A stretch of 38,358 nucleotides of DNA from Geodermatophilus sp. DF01-2 (GCF_004571065.1 NZ_SPQN01000041.1:1-38358); one strand, 5' to 3'; counted from the first letter of the stretch, positions 26,483 to 34,561 are shown. The notes: generated by a model not told the origin, from the letters alone. Numbers and translations: made by a program.

Positions 26483-26887
26483 TCAGGCCGACTGCAGCAT
26501 GCAGGTGAGCCGGGCGGTGGCGGTCAGCCGACCCCGCTCGTCGGTGACCTCGATGCCGAAGGTGGCGAGGGTCCGGCCGCGGCGGACCGGTGTGGCGACC
26601 GCGGTGACGACGCCCTCGGTCGCCGCCCGCAGGTAGCTGACGTTGAGCTCGACCCCGACGGCCTGCCGGCCGGGGCCGGCGCCGAGCGCGGCCGCCCAGG
26701 AGCCCACGGTCTCGACCAGCGAGCAGGTGGCGCCCCCGTGCAGCAGGCCGAAGGGCTGCTGGTTGCCGTCCACCGGCATGGTGGCCACCACGTGGTCGGG
26801 ATCGTGGTCGGTGATCCGGATGCCCAGCTTGTCGTCGAGCGGGCTCATCTGCCCGGCGTCCAGCCAGGCGGGGCGGTCCACGGTCAC
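26483..26887 (-). CDS. Hotdog-fold thioesterase (PaaI family)
   Basis: A 134-residue single-hotdog protein. DDKLGIRITDHDPDHVVATMPVDGNQQPFGLLHGGATCSLVETVGSWAA contains the family HGG motif, followed by VGVELNVSYLRAATEGVVTA and GRTLATFGIEVTDERGRLTATARLT. Such enzymes hydrolyse aryl- or acyl-CoA thioesters; menaquinone-pathway DHNA-CoA thioesterases are a close relative, so that role is possible. GTG 26887 is the conserved start. It is divergent from polA, 221 bp away, with a nested palindromic repeat between them. Confidence 0.88.
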   Translation of the reverse strand: MTVDRPAWLDAGQMSPLDDKLGIRITDHDPDHVVATMPVDGNQQPFGLLHGGATCSLVETVGSWAAALGAGPGRQAVGVELNVSYLRAATEGVVTAVATPVRRGRTLATFGIEVTDERGRLTATARLTCMLQSA

Positions 26888-26930
26888 CCGGGCACCGTAG
26901 CCGGCACCGGCCCCGGCCCCGGCGCAGGTC

Positions 26931-27063
26931 GAAGGACCCCCTGCCCCCCACCGTGGAAGGACCCCGTCCTCCCGGCCCCGTCCCGGAGGCTCACCCCGAG
27001 CTTGCGAGGGGTGAGGGGGGACGGGGTCCTCTCGGGGGCCGCGGCGGGACCCTGCAAAGGGCC
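26931..27063. repeat. Nested palindromic element upstream of polA
   Basis: The outer ends (GAAGGACCCCCTGCCCCCC at 26931; CGGCGGGACCCTGCA and GGGCC ending 27063) match the two ends of the element at 30119-30178. Where that copy has its short loop, this one carries a second palindrome: AGGACCCCGTCCTCC (26958) pairs with 27016-27030, and CTCACCCC/GGGGTGAG (26990-26997, 27008-27015) pairs around the loop GAGCTTGCGA, the reverse complement of the family loop with one change. One element therefore seems to have inserted into another. Confidence 0.6.
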
Positions 27064-27094
27064 GTGGGCCTCCGGCGTCGTCGGTGGGCGCACC

Positions 27095-27100
27095 TAGGAT
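27095..27100 (+). promoter_or_regulatory. Candidate -10 box of polA (leaderless)
   Basis: TAGGAT ends 8 nt before the polA ATG, with no Shine-Dalgarno between. No clear -35 box lies 16-18 bp upstream. Confidence 0.4.
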
Positions 27101-27108
27101 CGGCGGCG

Positions 27109-29865
27109 ATGTCCGCTCCGGTCTCCGCCCCCGCGTCCAGCCCCGTCGCCCGCACCGGGGGCGCCGAGTCCAGCCCGGCCGGCCCGCGGCTGCTGCTGCT
27201 CGACGGGCACTCCCTGGCCTATCGCGCCTTCTTCGCCCTGCCGGTCGAGAACTTCTCCACCACCACCGGGCAGCCGACCAACGCGGTCTACGGCTTCACC
27301 TCGATGCTGATCAACGTGCTGCGCGACGAGCAGCCCACCCACGTGGCGGTCGCCTTCGACGTCGGCCGCACGACCTTCCGCAGCGAGATCTACGCCGCGT
27401 ACAAGGCCAACCGCAGCGAGAGCCCGACGGACTTCCGCGGCCAGGTCAGCCTCATCCAGGAGGTGCTGGCCGCGCTGCACGTCCCGGTGATCACCGCCGA
27501 GGGCTTCGAGGCCGACGACGTCATCGCGACCCTCACCGTGCAGGCCGTCGAGCAGGGTATGGACGTGCTGATCTGCACCGGCGACCGCGACGCCCTGCAG
27601 CTGGTCGACGAGCACGTCACCGTGCTGTACCCGCGCAAGGGCGTCTCCGACCTCACCCGGTTCACCCCCGGGGAGGTCGAGGCCAAGTACGGCCTGTCCC
27701 CGGCGCAGTACCCGGACTTCGCGGCGCTGCGGGGCGACCCCAGCGACAACCTGCCGAGCATCCCGAGCGTGGGGGAGAAGACCGCGGCCAAGTGGGTGCG
27801 CGAGTACGGCTCGCTCGACGCGCTGGTCGACCAGGTCGACACCGTGAAGGGCAAGGTCGGTGACAAGCTGCGCGAGCACCTGTCCTCGGTGCTGCAGAAC
27901 CGGCGGCTGACCGAGCTCGACCGGGCCGTGCCCCTCGAGCTGGGGCCGGTCGACCTCGCCGTCCGGGCGTGGGACCGCAACGAGGTGCACACGCTCTTCG
28001 ACAACCTCCAGTTCCGGGTGCTGCGCGACCGGTTGTTCGCCACGCTCACCAGCGCCGAGCCCGAGGTCGAGGGCGGCTTCGACGTCAGCCTCGACGAGGT
28101 GCAGGCCGGCGGGCTGGGGGCGTGGCTCGACGCGCACGCCCGCACCGGCCGCACGGGAGTGATCTTCCACGGCACGTGGGGACGGGGCACCGGCGAGCTG
28201 ACCGGTCTGGCGCTGGCGGCGGCAGACGACCACACGACCTTCGTCGACCTCGGCCCGTCCTTGGACCTCGCCGACGAGCAGGCGCTCGCCGCCTGGCTGG
28301 CCGACGCCGAGCGACCCAAGGTGGTGCACGAGGTCAAGGGCCCGCTGCTGGCGATCTGGGCGCGCGGGTGGGAGCTGGCCGGCGTGGACAGCGACACCGC
28401 ACTGGCCGCGTACCTGGCGATGCCGGGGCAGCGGTCCTTCGACCTCGGGGACCTGGCCGTGCGCTACCTGCGCCGGGAGCTCAAGGACGCCGCAGCCGAG
28501 GAGGCCCAGCTCACCCTCGACGGCCTGGGGCCCTCCGAGGAGGACCTCGCCCGCGAGGCCGCGCACGCCGACGTCCTCAAGGCCGTCGCGGTCAACGACC
28601 TGTCCGACGCGCTGGAGTCCGTGCTCGGGCAGCGCGGCGGTGACCACCTGCTCGGCGAGATCGAGCTGCCCCTGACCTTCGTGCTGGCCCGCATGGAGCA
28701 GCGCGGCATCGCCGCCGACCTGGAGTTCCTGCAGGAGCTCCAGCGCGAGTTCGCCGAGGGCGTCGCCGCCGCGGCCGCCGAGTGCCACGCGGTCATCGGC
28801 CGCGAGGTGAACCTCGGCTCGCCCAAGCAGCTGCAGGCGGTGCTCTTCGACGAGCTGGGCCTGCCGAAGACCAAGAAGATCAAGAGCGGCTACACCACGG
28901 ACGCCGAGGCGCTGACCAACCTGCTGGCGCAGACCGGGCACCCCTTCCTCGAGCACCTGCTGCGGCACCGCGACGTCACCCGGCTGCGCACCGTCATCGA
29001 CGGCCTCATCCCGATGGTCGACGACGCCGGCCGCATTCACACCACGTTCCAGCAGACGATCGCCGCCACCGGCCGGCTGTCCTCGACCGACCCGAACCTG
29101 CAGAACATCCCGATCCGCACCGCCGAGGGACGGCGAATCCGGCAGGCGTTCGTCGTGGGCGCGGGCCACGAGTCGCTGATGACGGCGGACTACAGCCAGA
29201 TCGAGATGCGGATCATGGCGCACCTCTCCGGCGACGAGGGGCTGATCGAGGCGTTCACGTCGGGGGAGGACCTGCACTCCTTCGTCGCTTCCCGGGCGTA
29301 CGACATCCCGATCGGGGACGTCGACCCGGAGCTGCGCCGGCGTATCAAGGCGATGAGCTACGGCCTGGCCTACGGGCTGTCGGCCTACGGGTTGGCCGGG
29401 CAGCTGCGCATCTCGGTCGAGGAGGCGCGCGAGCAGATGCACGCCTACTTCGAGCGCTTCGGCGGCATCCGCGAGTACCTCGACGGCGTCGTCGAGCACG
29501 CCCGGCAGACCGGCTACACCGAGACCACGCTGGGCCGGCGGCGCTACCTGCCCGACCTGACCAGCGACAACGGGCAGCGGCGCCAGATGGCCGAGCGGAT
29601 GGCGCTCAACGCTCCCATCCAGGGCTCGGCGGCCGACGTCATCAAGGTGGCCATGCTGCGCGTGGAGCACGCGATCGTCGCCGAGGGGCTGCGCTCGCGG
29701 ATGCTGCTGCAGGTGCACGACGAGCTCGTGCTCGAGGTGGCGCCGGGGGAGCGGGAGGCGCTGGAGGCCCTCGTACGGCGGGAGATGGCCGGCGCCGCCG
29801 AGCTGTCGGTGCCGTTGGAGGTCTCCGTCGGCTTCGGCCGGACCTGGGACGAGGCCGCGCACTGA
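27109..29865 (+). CDS. polA: DNA polymerase I
   Basis: A 918-residue repair and Okazaki-fragment polymerase. The 5'-nuclease domain begins LLLLDGHSLAYRAFFAL (Asp32) and has VAFDVGRTTFR, EGFEADDVIATL and GDPSDNLPSIPSVGEKTAAKW. The middle domain (about 330-510) lacks the Asp-x-Glu and other metal ligands of the 3'-5' exonuclease, as in mycobacterial PolA, so proofreading is predicted to be absent. Polymerase motif A is DYSQIEMRIMAHLSGDE (Asp694), motif B RRIKAMSYGLAYG (Lys747) and motif C LLQVHDELVLEV (Asp871). Tyr rather than Phe in motif B (MSYGLAYG) is the usual actinobacterial form. I start at ATG 27109. Confidence 0.97.
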   Translation: MSAPVSAPASSPVARTGGAESSPAGPRLLLLDGHSLAYRAFFALPVENFSTTTGQPTNAVYGFTSMLINVLRDEQPTHVAVAFDVGRTTFRSEIYAAYKANRSESPTDFRGQVSLIQEVLAALHVPVITAEGFEADDVIATLTVQAVEQGMDVLICTGDRDALQLVDEHVTVLYPRKGVSDLTRFTPGEVEAKYGLSPAQYPDFAALRGDPSDNLPSIPSVGEKTAAKWVREYGSLDALVDQVDTVKGKVGDKLREHLSSVLQNRRLTELDRAVPLELGPVDLAVRAWDRNEVHTLFDNLQFRVLRDRLFATLTSAEPEVEGGFDVSLDEVQAGGLGAWLDAHARTGRTGVIFHGTWGRGTGELTGLALAAADDHTTFVDLGPSLDLADEQALAAWLADAERPKVVHEVKGPLLAIWARGWELAGVDSDTALAAYLAMPGQRSFDLGDLAVRYLRRELKDAAAEEAQLTLDGLGPSEEDLAREAAHADVLKAVAVNDLSDALESVLGQRGGDHLLGEIELPLTFVLARMEQRGIAADLEFLQELQREFAEGVAAAAAECHAVIGREVNLGSPKQLQAVLFDELGLPKTKKIKSGYTTDAEALTNLLAQTGHPFLEHLLRHRDVTRLRTVIDGLIPMVDDAGRIHTTFQQTIAATGRLSSTDPNLQNIPIRTAEGRRIRQAFVVGAGHESLMTADYSQIEMRIMAHLSGDEGLIEAFTSGEDLHSFVASRAYDIPIGDVDPELRRRIKAMSYGLAYGLSAYGLAGQLRISVEEAREQMHAYFERFGGIREYLDGVVEHARQTGYTETTLGRRRYLPDLTSDNGQRRQMAERMALNAPIQGSAADVIKVAMLRVEHAIVAEGLRSRMLLQVHDELVLEVAPGEREALEALVRREMAGAAELSVPLEVSVGFGRTWDEAAH

Positions 29866-29885
29866 GGCCGGCGTCAGCGGCGACG

Positions 29886-29944
29886 GTGTGCGCGTATGCG
29901 CGGTTTTTTTCCACGGCCCCCCAGACCTGCGCATCCGCGCACAC
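29886..29944. repeat. Long inverted repeat after polA
   Basis: GTGTGCGCGTATGCGC (29886-29901) is complementary at 15 of 16 positions to GCGCATCCGCGCACAC (29929-29944). The 27-nt loop starts with a run of seven T. The architecture (16-19 bp arms, 20-27 nt loop) resembles the gltB/gltD palindrome but the sequence is different. It may be a palindromic element or the polA transcript end. Confidence 0.6.
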
Positions 29945-30005
29945 GGTCAGCCCTCCGGCCTCCGGCTCGACCTGAGGTGGAGGGTCGGGCTGCGAGGATG
30001 CCCGC

Positions 30006-30540
30006 GTGGTCACGGTGGAGCTGCTGCACACCGCACACGTGCCCGCGGGGACCCTCGTGGCGGCCCGGCGACTGCTCGACGGGGCGTTCGGCGGCGACTA
30101 CGACGATGCGGACTGGACGAAGGACCCCGATGCCCCCCCACGCCTCGCAGGCTCGGCGCGGGACCCTGCATCGGGGCCACGCCGTCGTCCAGCGCCGACT
30201 GCTGCACGGCGGCCACGCATTGCGCGCCGGCTACGTCGAGGCGGTCGCCGTGTCCCCGGCGCACCGGCACGGCGGCGTCGCGTCGGCGGTCATGGTCGAG
30301 CTCGAGGACGTCGTCCGCGGCGCCTACGAGCTCGGCGCGCTGGGCGCTTCGGACGACGGCGCCGGGCTCCACGCCGCCCGCGGCTGGGAGCGGTGGCGCG
30401 GTCCGACGTCCGTGCTCAGCCCGGCCGGCACGGTCCGCACTCCGGAGGACGACGGGGCGGTGTTCGTCCTCCCGGGCCCCGTGGCCCTCGACCTCGACGG
30501 GAGCCTGAGCTGCGACTGGCGGGACGGCGACGTCTGGTAG
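30006..30540 (+). pseudogene. aac(2'): Aminoglycoside 2'-N-acetyltransferase-like gene, broken
   Basis: GTG 30006 opens VVTVELLHTAHVPAG and runs through FGGDYDDADW, like AAC(2') enzymes. The gene resumes one frame over with VVQRRLLHGGHALRAGYVEAVAV, GVASAVMVELEDVVRGAYELGAL, the GWERWRGPTSVL segment and the family ending CDWRDGDVW at the stop 30538-30540. Between Asp-Trp and Val-Val-Gln-Arg the expected 22 codons, including part of the GNAT core strands (GGMHAL...AHA in relatives), are replaced by 67 bp that are almost entirely a 60-bp palindromic repeat. The size is nearly kept but the frame is shifted by one and the native residues are lost. Intact, it would acetylate aminoglycosides or a cell-wall or mycothiol-like amine. 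Confidence 0.85.
30119..30178. repeat. Palindromic repeat inside aac(2')
   Basis: A 60-bp element starting GAAGGACCCCGATGC and ending GGGACCCTGCATCGGGGCC, with the internal CCTCGCAGGCTCGG loop region shared with the copy at 33182-33242. CCCCGATGC and GCATCGGGG pair at the ends. It is the third family copy in the window and the only one inside a gene. Confidence 0.75.
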
Positions 30541-30550
30541 CGAGGCGGCC

Positions 30551-31402
30551 TCAGGCCGGTCGGTGGCAGACCAGGATCAGCGTCCCGGGGACCAGCGCCC
30601 CGCGGCCCGGCGACCACTGGCCCCACTCCTGCGTGCGGCCCGGCGTCCACTCGGGCTCGACGAGGTCGTCGAGGACGAGCCCCGCGCCGACGACGGCACG
30701 CACCCAGTCGCCGACGGTGCGGTGGTGCTCGACGTAGACGGTCCGTCCGTCCTCGCCGGTCTCGACGTACGGCGTCCGGTCGAAGTAGGAGGAGACAACC
30801 CGCAGGTCCTCCGGATCGGGGGAGTCGGGCAGCGGCCAGCGGAACGGGTGGTTGACCGACGCCACGAACCGCCCGCCCGGGCGCAGCACACGCGCCACCT
30901 CGGTCAGGGCGCCCTCGACGTCGGCCACGAACGGCAGCCCACCGAAGGCCGAGCAGGCCAGGTCGACGCTCGCCGACGCCAGCGGCAGCGCGCCGACGTC
31001 GGCCTGCACCAGCGGGACGGCGATGCCGGTGGTGCGACCCTGCTCGGCAGCGTGGGCCAGCATCCCGGCCGAGAGGTCGAGCGCGACGACGTCGGCGCCC
31101 TCGCGCCGCAACCACCGCGAGCACGGGGCCGATCCGCAGCCGACCTCGAGGATCCGCCGTCCGGCGACGTCCCCGAGCAGGCGCGCCTCGGCCTCGCGCA
31201 GTCCCTCGGGACACCACAGGAAGTCGACGTCGCCCAGGTCGGCGCCGTGCTCGGCCAGGTACGCCGGCGCCGCGGCGTCCCACCACCGCCGGTTGGCCCG
31301 GGCCGACTCCACCGCGCCGGCCGGCCGGCGGGCGACCCCGCCGAGCGCCGGGTAGCCGTCCTCCGCCAGCGTCAGGCCGGGTGGGGGCGACGGGATGTCC
31401 AT
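30551..31402 (-). CDS. Class I SAM-dependent methyltransferase
   Basis: A 283-residue Rossmann methyltransferase. Motif I is ILEVGCGSAPCSRWL, motif II VVALDLSAGML, then VQADVGALPLASASVDLACSAFGGLPFV (motifs III-IV) and ALTEVARVLRPGGRFVASVNHPF. The N-terminal RRWWDAAAPAYLAEHGADLGDVDFLWCPEG is characteristic of a conserved actinobacterial group found near rpsA. The substrate is unknown. ATG 31402 is used. The end is 10 bp from the aac(2') remnant, convergent. Confidence 0.88.
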   Translation of the reverse strand: MDIPSPPPGLTLAEDGYPALGGVARRPAGAVESARANRRWWDAAAPAYLAEHGADLGDVDFLWCPEGLREAEARLLGDVAGRRILEVGCGSAPCSRWLRREGADVVALDLSAGMLAHAAEQGRTTGIAVPLVQADVGALPLASASVDLACSAFGGLPFVADVEGALTEVARVLRPGGRFVASVNHPFRWPLPDSPDPEDLRVVSSYFDRTPYVETGEDGRTVYVEHHRTVGDWVRAVVGAGLVLDDLVEPEWTPGRTQEWGQWSPGRGALVPGTLILVCHRPA

Positions 31403-31424
31403 GACACGCCGATCGTGACACGCC
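31402..31424 (-). promoter_or_regulatory. Direct repeat at the methyltransferase start
   Basis: TGACACGCC occurs at 31402-31410 and 31416-31424, spaced by GATCG, immediately at the start codon. It may be a tandem operator; it could also be chance. Confidence 0.25.
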
Positions 31425-31452
31425 GGGGTGCCGGGACGGGGTGCTACCCAGG

Positions 31453-31482
31453 TGGACCGGCCGCTCGCCGGCTCCGTACCAT
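31453..31482 (+). promoter_or_regulatory. Candidate sigma-70 promoter of rpsA
   Basis: TGGACC (31453-31458) and TACCAT (31477-31482) are separated by 18 bp. Transcription would begin near 31489, giving a leader of about 128 nt before ATG 31617, long enough for autoregulation by S1, which is known in E. coli. Confidence 0.5.
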
Positions 31483-31616
31483 GGGAATGCGCCAGAGGTC
31501 TGTCAGTGCTGAGCCCACCAGGGGATCGGCGCGCGCCGGCTCTCCCCGCTCCCCGCGGTCACCCGGCCGCGGGTCGTCCTGTCCCTACGCATCCCCCGTC
31601 CGGAGCACTCGACCAC

Positions 31617-33077
31617 ATGACCTCCACCCAGGTCCGTCCTAACAGCACCCCCCAGGTCGCCGTCAACGACATCGGCACCGCCGAGGACTTCCTCGCGGCG
31701 ATCGACCAGACGATCAAGTACTTCAACGACGGCGACATCGTCGAAGGCGTCATCGTCAAGGTCGACCGGGACGAGGTGCTGCTGGACATCGGCTACAAGA
31801 CCGAGGGCGTCATCCCCTCGCGCGAGCTGTCCATCAAGCACGACGTCGACCCCAACGAGGTCGTCACGGTCGGCGACGAGGTGGAAGCCCTCGTCCTCCA
31901 GAAGGAGGACAAGGAAGGCCGTCTGATCCTGTCCAAGAAGCGCGCCCAGTACGAGCGCGCCTGGGGCACGATCGAGGCGAAGAAGGAAGCCGACGAGGTC
32001 GTCACCGGCACCGTCATCGAGGTCGTCAAGGGCGGCCTGATCCTCGACATCGGCCTGCGCGGGTTCCTGCCCGCCTCGCTGGTCGAGATGCGCCGCGTCC
32101 GCGACCTGCAGCCCTACGTGGGCCGCGAGCTCGAGGCCAAGATCATCGAGCTCGACAAGAACCGCAACAACGTCGTCCTCTCCCGCCGGCAGTGGCTGGA
32201 GCAGACCCAGTCCGAGGTGCGCAGCGAGTTCCTCAACAAGCTCGCCAAGGGCCAGGTCCGCACCGGCGTCGTCTCCTCCATCGTCAACTTCGGTGCGTTC
32301 GTGGACCTGGGCGGGGTCGACGGCCTGGTGCACGTCTCCGAGCTGTCGTGGAAGCACATCGACCACCCGTCCGAGGTCGTCGAGGTCGGGCAGGAGGTCA
32401 CCGTCGAGGTCCTCGACGTCGACCTGGACCGCGAGCGGGTCTCGCTGTCGCTGAAGGCGACGCAGGAGGACCCGTGGCGCCAGTTCGCCCGGACGCACCA
32501 GATCGGCCAGGTCGTCCCCGGCAAGGTCACCAAGCTGGTGCCCTTCGGTTCGTTCGTCCGCGTCGACGAGGGCATCGAGGGCCTGGTGCACATCTCCGAG
32601 CTGGCCGAGCGGCACGTGGAGATCCCCGAGCAGGTCGTGCAGGTCGGCGACGAGATCCTGGTCAAGGTCATCGACATCGACCTCGACCGGCGCCGGATCT
32701 CGCTGTCGCTCAAGCAGGCCAACGAGGGCGTCGTCGGCGACGAGGAGCAGTTCGACCCGGCCGCCTACGGCATGGCCGCGTCCTACGACGAGCAGGGCAA
32801 CTACATCTACCCCGAGGGCTTCGACCCGGAGACCGGCGAGTGGCGTGAGGGGTACGAGGCGCAGCGCGAGGAGTGGGAGCGGCAGTACGCCGAGGCCCAG
32901 GCCCGCTTCGAGGCGCACCGCAAGCAGATCGCCGCGGCCCGCGAGGCCGACGCCGAGGCTGCCGCCGGTGGCAACTACTCGAGCGGCGAGTCCGAGGGGA
33001 CCGACACCTCCGGGGGGACCCTCGCCAGCGACGAGGCGCTCGCGGCGCTGCGGGCCAAGCTGGCCGGCGGCGAGTGA
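31617..33077 (+). CDS. rpsA: 30S ribosomal protein S1
   Basis: A 486-residue S1 protein with four S1 (OB-fold) repeats at about 40-108, 126-192, 212-281 and 297-368, each ending in the xVxLSxK/R pattern (RLILSKK, VVLSRR, VSLSLK, ISLSLK). The third and fourth have the RNA-binding FGAFVDL/FGSFVRV and GLVHVSEL/GLVHISEL signatures. The C-terminal 115 residues are acidic and Gln/Glu-rich, ending ALAALRAKLAGGE, like other actinobacterial S1 proteins. S1 binds mRNA leaders and starts translation. The two extra S1 domains of E. coli are absent, as normal for this phylum. ATG 31617 has only GGAG 12 bases upstream. Confidence 0.96.
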   Translation: MTSTQVRPNSTPQVAVNDIGTAEDFLAAIDQTIKYFNDGDIVEGVIVKVDRDEVLLDIGYKTEGVIPSRELSIKHDVDPNEVVTVGDEVEALVLQKEDKEGRLILSKKRAQYERAWGTIEAKKEADEVVTGTVIEVVKGGLILDIGLRGFLPASLVEMRRVRDLQPYVGRELEAKIIELDKNRNNVVLSRRQWLEQTQSEVRSEFLNKLAKGQVRTGVVSSIVNFGAFVDLGGVDGLVHVSELSWKHIDHPSEVVEVGQEVTVEVLDVDLDRERVSLSLKATQEDPWRQFARTHQIGQVVPGKVTKLVPFGSFVRVDEGIEGLVHISELAERHVEIPEQVVQVGDEILVKVIDIDLDRRRISLSLKQANEGVVGDEEQFDPAAYGMAASYDEQGNYIYPEGFDPETGEWREGYEAQREEWERQYAEAQARFEAHRKQIAAAREADAEAAAGGNYSSGESEGTDTSGGTLASDEALAALRAKLAGGE

Positions 33078-33113
33078 GCCGCGCTCGGCGCAGCTGAGCA
33101 GCACCACCTGAGG

Positions 33114-33149
33114 CCGAGGCCCGGGACCCCGTGGGGTCCCGGGCCTCGG
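33114..33149 (+). terminator. rpsA terminator
   Basis: CCGAGGCCCGGGACCCC and GGGGTCCCGGGCCTCGG form a perfect 17-bp stem with a 2-nt GT loop, 36 bp after the rpsA stop, followed by TCGTCCCTCCC. It is bidirectional in form. The GAGGCCCGGG stem core recurs in the two tRNA terminators of the window. Confidence 0.85.
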
Positions 33150-33181
33150 TCGTCCCTCCCATCCCCGTGGAGGGACGAATC

Positions 33182-33242
33182 GAAGGGCCCCCTGCAGGGT
33201 CCCGCCACTCGCAGGCTCGCGGCGGGACCCTGCAGGGGGGCC
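33182..33242. repeat. Palindromic repeat after rpsA
   Basis: The arms 33185-33206 (GGGCCCCCTGCAGGGTCCCG then CC) and 33221-33242 are complementary at 21 of 22 positions around the 14-nt loop ACTCGCAGGCTCGC. It is preceded by GAA, as in the copy at 30119. This is the most intact family copy in the window and lies between the rpsA terminator and the convergent small gene. Confidence 0.85.
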
Positions 33243-33255
33243 GGGTGGTCCTCCT

Positions 33256-33540
33256 TCAGAGGCTGAGGATGATGGCGAACGCGGTGCGCGGTCGGCCGCC
33301 GGAGTCGGCGAGGAACTGCCAGGTGTGCCGCCCGGCCGGCGCGGTGGCCGACAGCCAGCGCAGGAAGGCGTTGCGGGGACGCAGGGAACCGTTGCGCTCC
33401 AGCCGCTCGCGCACCGCCGGAAGGTCCGAGCACCGCACGCCGGTGGGGCGGTCGAGCCGGTGACGACCGGAACCGCGCCGGACGGCGGCGGGGGTCGGCG
33501 TGAGGACCGGCGTGGAAGCCGCGTGGGCGGGACGGGACAT
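33256..33540 (-). CDS. Hypothetical protein, 94 aa
   Basis: A small basic protein starting MSRPAHAAS with a Pro/Thr-rich first 25 residues, then GVRCSDLPAVRERLERNGSLRPRNAFLRWLSATAPAGRHTWQFLADSGGRPRTAF and a hydrophobic end. Codon use with G or C in third position throughout supports coding. ATG 33540 has GAGAGG about 11 nt upstream; an earlier start at 33594 is possible. It has no membrane helix or signal. I do not recognise it. It lies between rpsA and coaE on the opposite strand. Confidence 0.55.
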   Translation of the reverse strand: MSRPAHAASTPVLTPTPAAVRRGSGRHRLDRPTGVRCSDLPAVRERLERNGSLRPRNAFLRWLSATAPAGRHTWQFLADSGGRPRTAFAIILSL

Positions 33541-33650
33541 GGTCGGTTCTGCCTCTCTGGGGCGGGGAAGAGCGCCGGGGAGAGAGTTGCCCACGGGGCG
33601 CGTGTGACGGGAGCGACGCGCCGGGCAGGGTGGGCGGGTGTTACCTGTCC

Positions 33651-33679
33651 GTGACCGTCTCGGGCGCGCTGGCTACTGT
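33651..33679 (+). promoter_or_regulatory. Candidate promoter of coaE (leaderless)
   Basis: GTGACC (33651-33656), a 17-bp spacer and TACTGT (33674-33679) are followed after 6 nt by the coaE ATG. There is no Shine-Dalgarno, so the transcript probably starts at the A of the start codon. Confidence 0.55.
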
Positions 33680-33685
33680 CCGCAC

Positions 33686-34282
33686 ATGCTGCGCATCGGG
33701 CTGACCGGCGGGATCGGATCGGGCAAGAGCACGGTGGCCGGCCTGCTCGCCGCCCGAGGAGCACGGGTGGTGGACGCCGACCGCATCGCCCGCGAGGTCG
33801 TCGAGCCCGACACTCCCGGCCTGGACGCCGTCGTCGCGGCGTTCGGGCGCGAGGTGCTGGCCGCCGACGGCGCCCTCGACCGGCCGGCCCTGGCCGCCGT
33901 CGTCTTCGCCGACCCGGAGGCCCGGCGCCGGCTGGACGACATCGTCCACCCCCTGGTGCGGGCCCGCGCCGCCGAGCTGGTCGCGGCGGCCCCGCAGGAC
34001 GCCGTGGTCGTGCAGGACGTGCCGCTGCTGGTGGAGACCGGTCAGGCGGCGTCCTACGACCTGGTGCTGGTCGTGGAGGCCGACCCGGAGACCCGCGTGC
34101 GGCGGCTTGTCGGGCGTGGCCTCACCGAGGCCGACGCCCGCGCGCGGATCGCCGCGCAGGCCACCGACGAGCAGCGCCGTGCCGTGGCCGACGTCGTGCT
34201 GGACAACAGCGGCGGCGTGGAGGAGCTGACGGAGCAGGTGGAGCGCTTCTGGGCCGGGCGCGTGGCCCCCGCGGTCGGCTGA
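33686..34282 (+). CDS. coaE: Dephospho-CoA kinase
   Basis: A 198-residue P-loop kinase that phosphorylates dephospho-CoA in the last step of CoA synthesis. Walker A is [12 protein letters not shown] (residues 5-16); then come the [15 protein letters not shown] substrate-binding segment, [22 protein letters not shown] and the LID region [28 protein letters not shown]. It ends soon after [10 protein letters not shown] and lacks the C-terminal DUF/UPF0157 fusion seen in mycobacterial CoaE. Position downstream of rpsA is conserved in actinobacteria. Confidence 0.96.
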   Translation: MLRIGLTGGIGSGKSTVAGLLAARGARVVDADRIAREVVEPDTPGLDAVVAAFGREVLAADGALDRPALAAVVFADPEARRRLDDIVHPLVRARAAELVAAAPQDAVVVQDVPLLVETGQAASYDLVLVVEADPETRVRRLVGRGLTEADARARIAAQATDEQRRAVADVVLDNSGGVEELTEQVERFWAGRVAPAVG

Positions 34283-34561
34283 AGGCTGCTTCACTCGGCC
34301 GGCGCCCGGCGCCCGGCGGCCCGGGAGCCCGCGAGGCTCGTCATGCAGCCGGCCGACGCACCCCGGCGCGGGTCCACGCGGGCCTGACGCCGCCGTGGGT
34401 CGTCCGCACGGTGGTGCAGTGGGTCACGGGGATCCGGCGGGGCCGAGGCCACCGGGGTGTGGGCGGGGAGCGGCGCCCTCGAGGTGCCGCCCGCCGGCCG
34501 GTCGACGGGGAGTCAGGACAGTCACGACGCACCTGACGCGGGGAGGGTCCGGTGGAGGATC
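34283..34561. other. Non-coding gap after coaE
   Basis: These 279 bp between coaE and the tRNA terminator show no credible gene on either strand, and no hairpin as strong as those nearby. I see nothing identifiable in it beyond GC-rich short repeats. Confidence 0.5.

Noticed and set aside
30006-30737. Intact longer acetyltransferase reading to 30737
   Set aside because: After the repeat this frame loses all family similarity; the true C-terminus is in another frame ending at 30540.
34341-34532. Small ORF in the coaE-tRNA gap (minus strand)
   Set aside because: Arg/Pro-rich with no ribosome site, no motif and no coding periodicity that differs from background.
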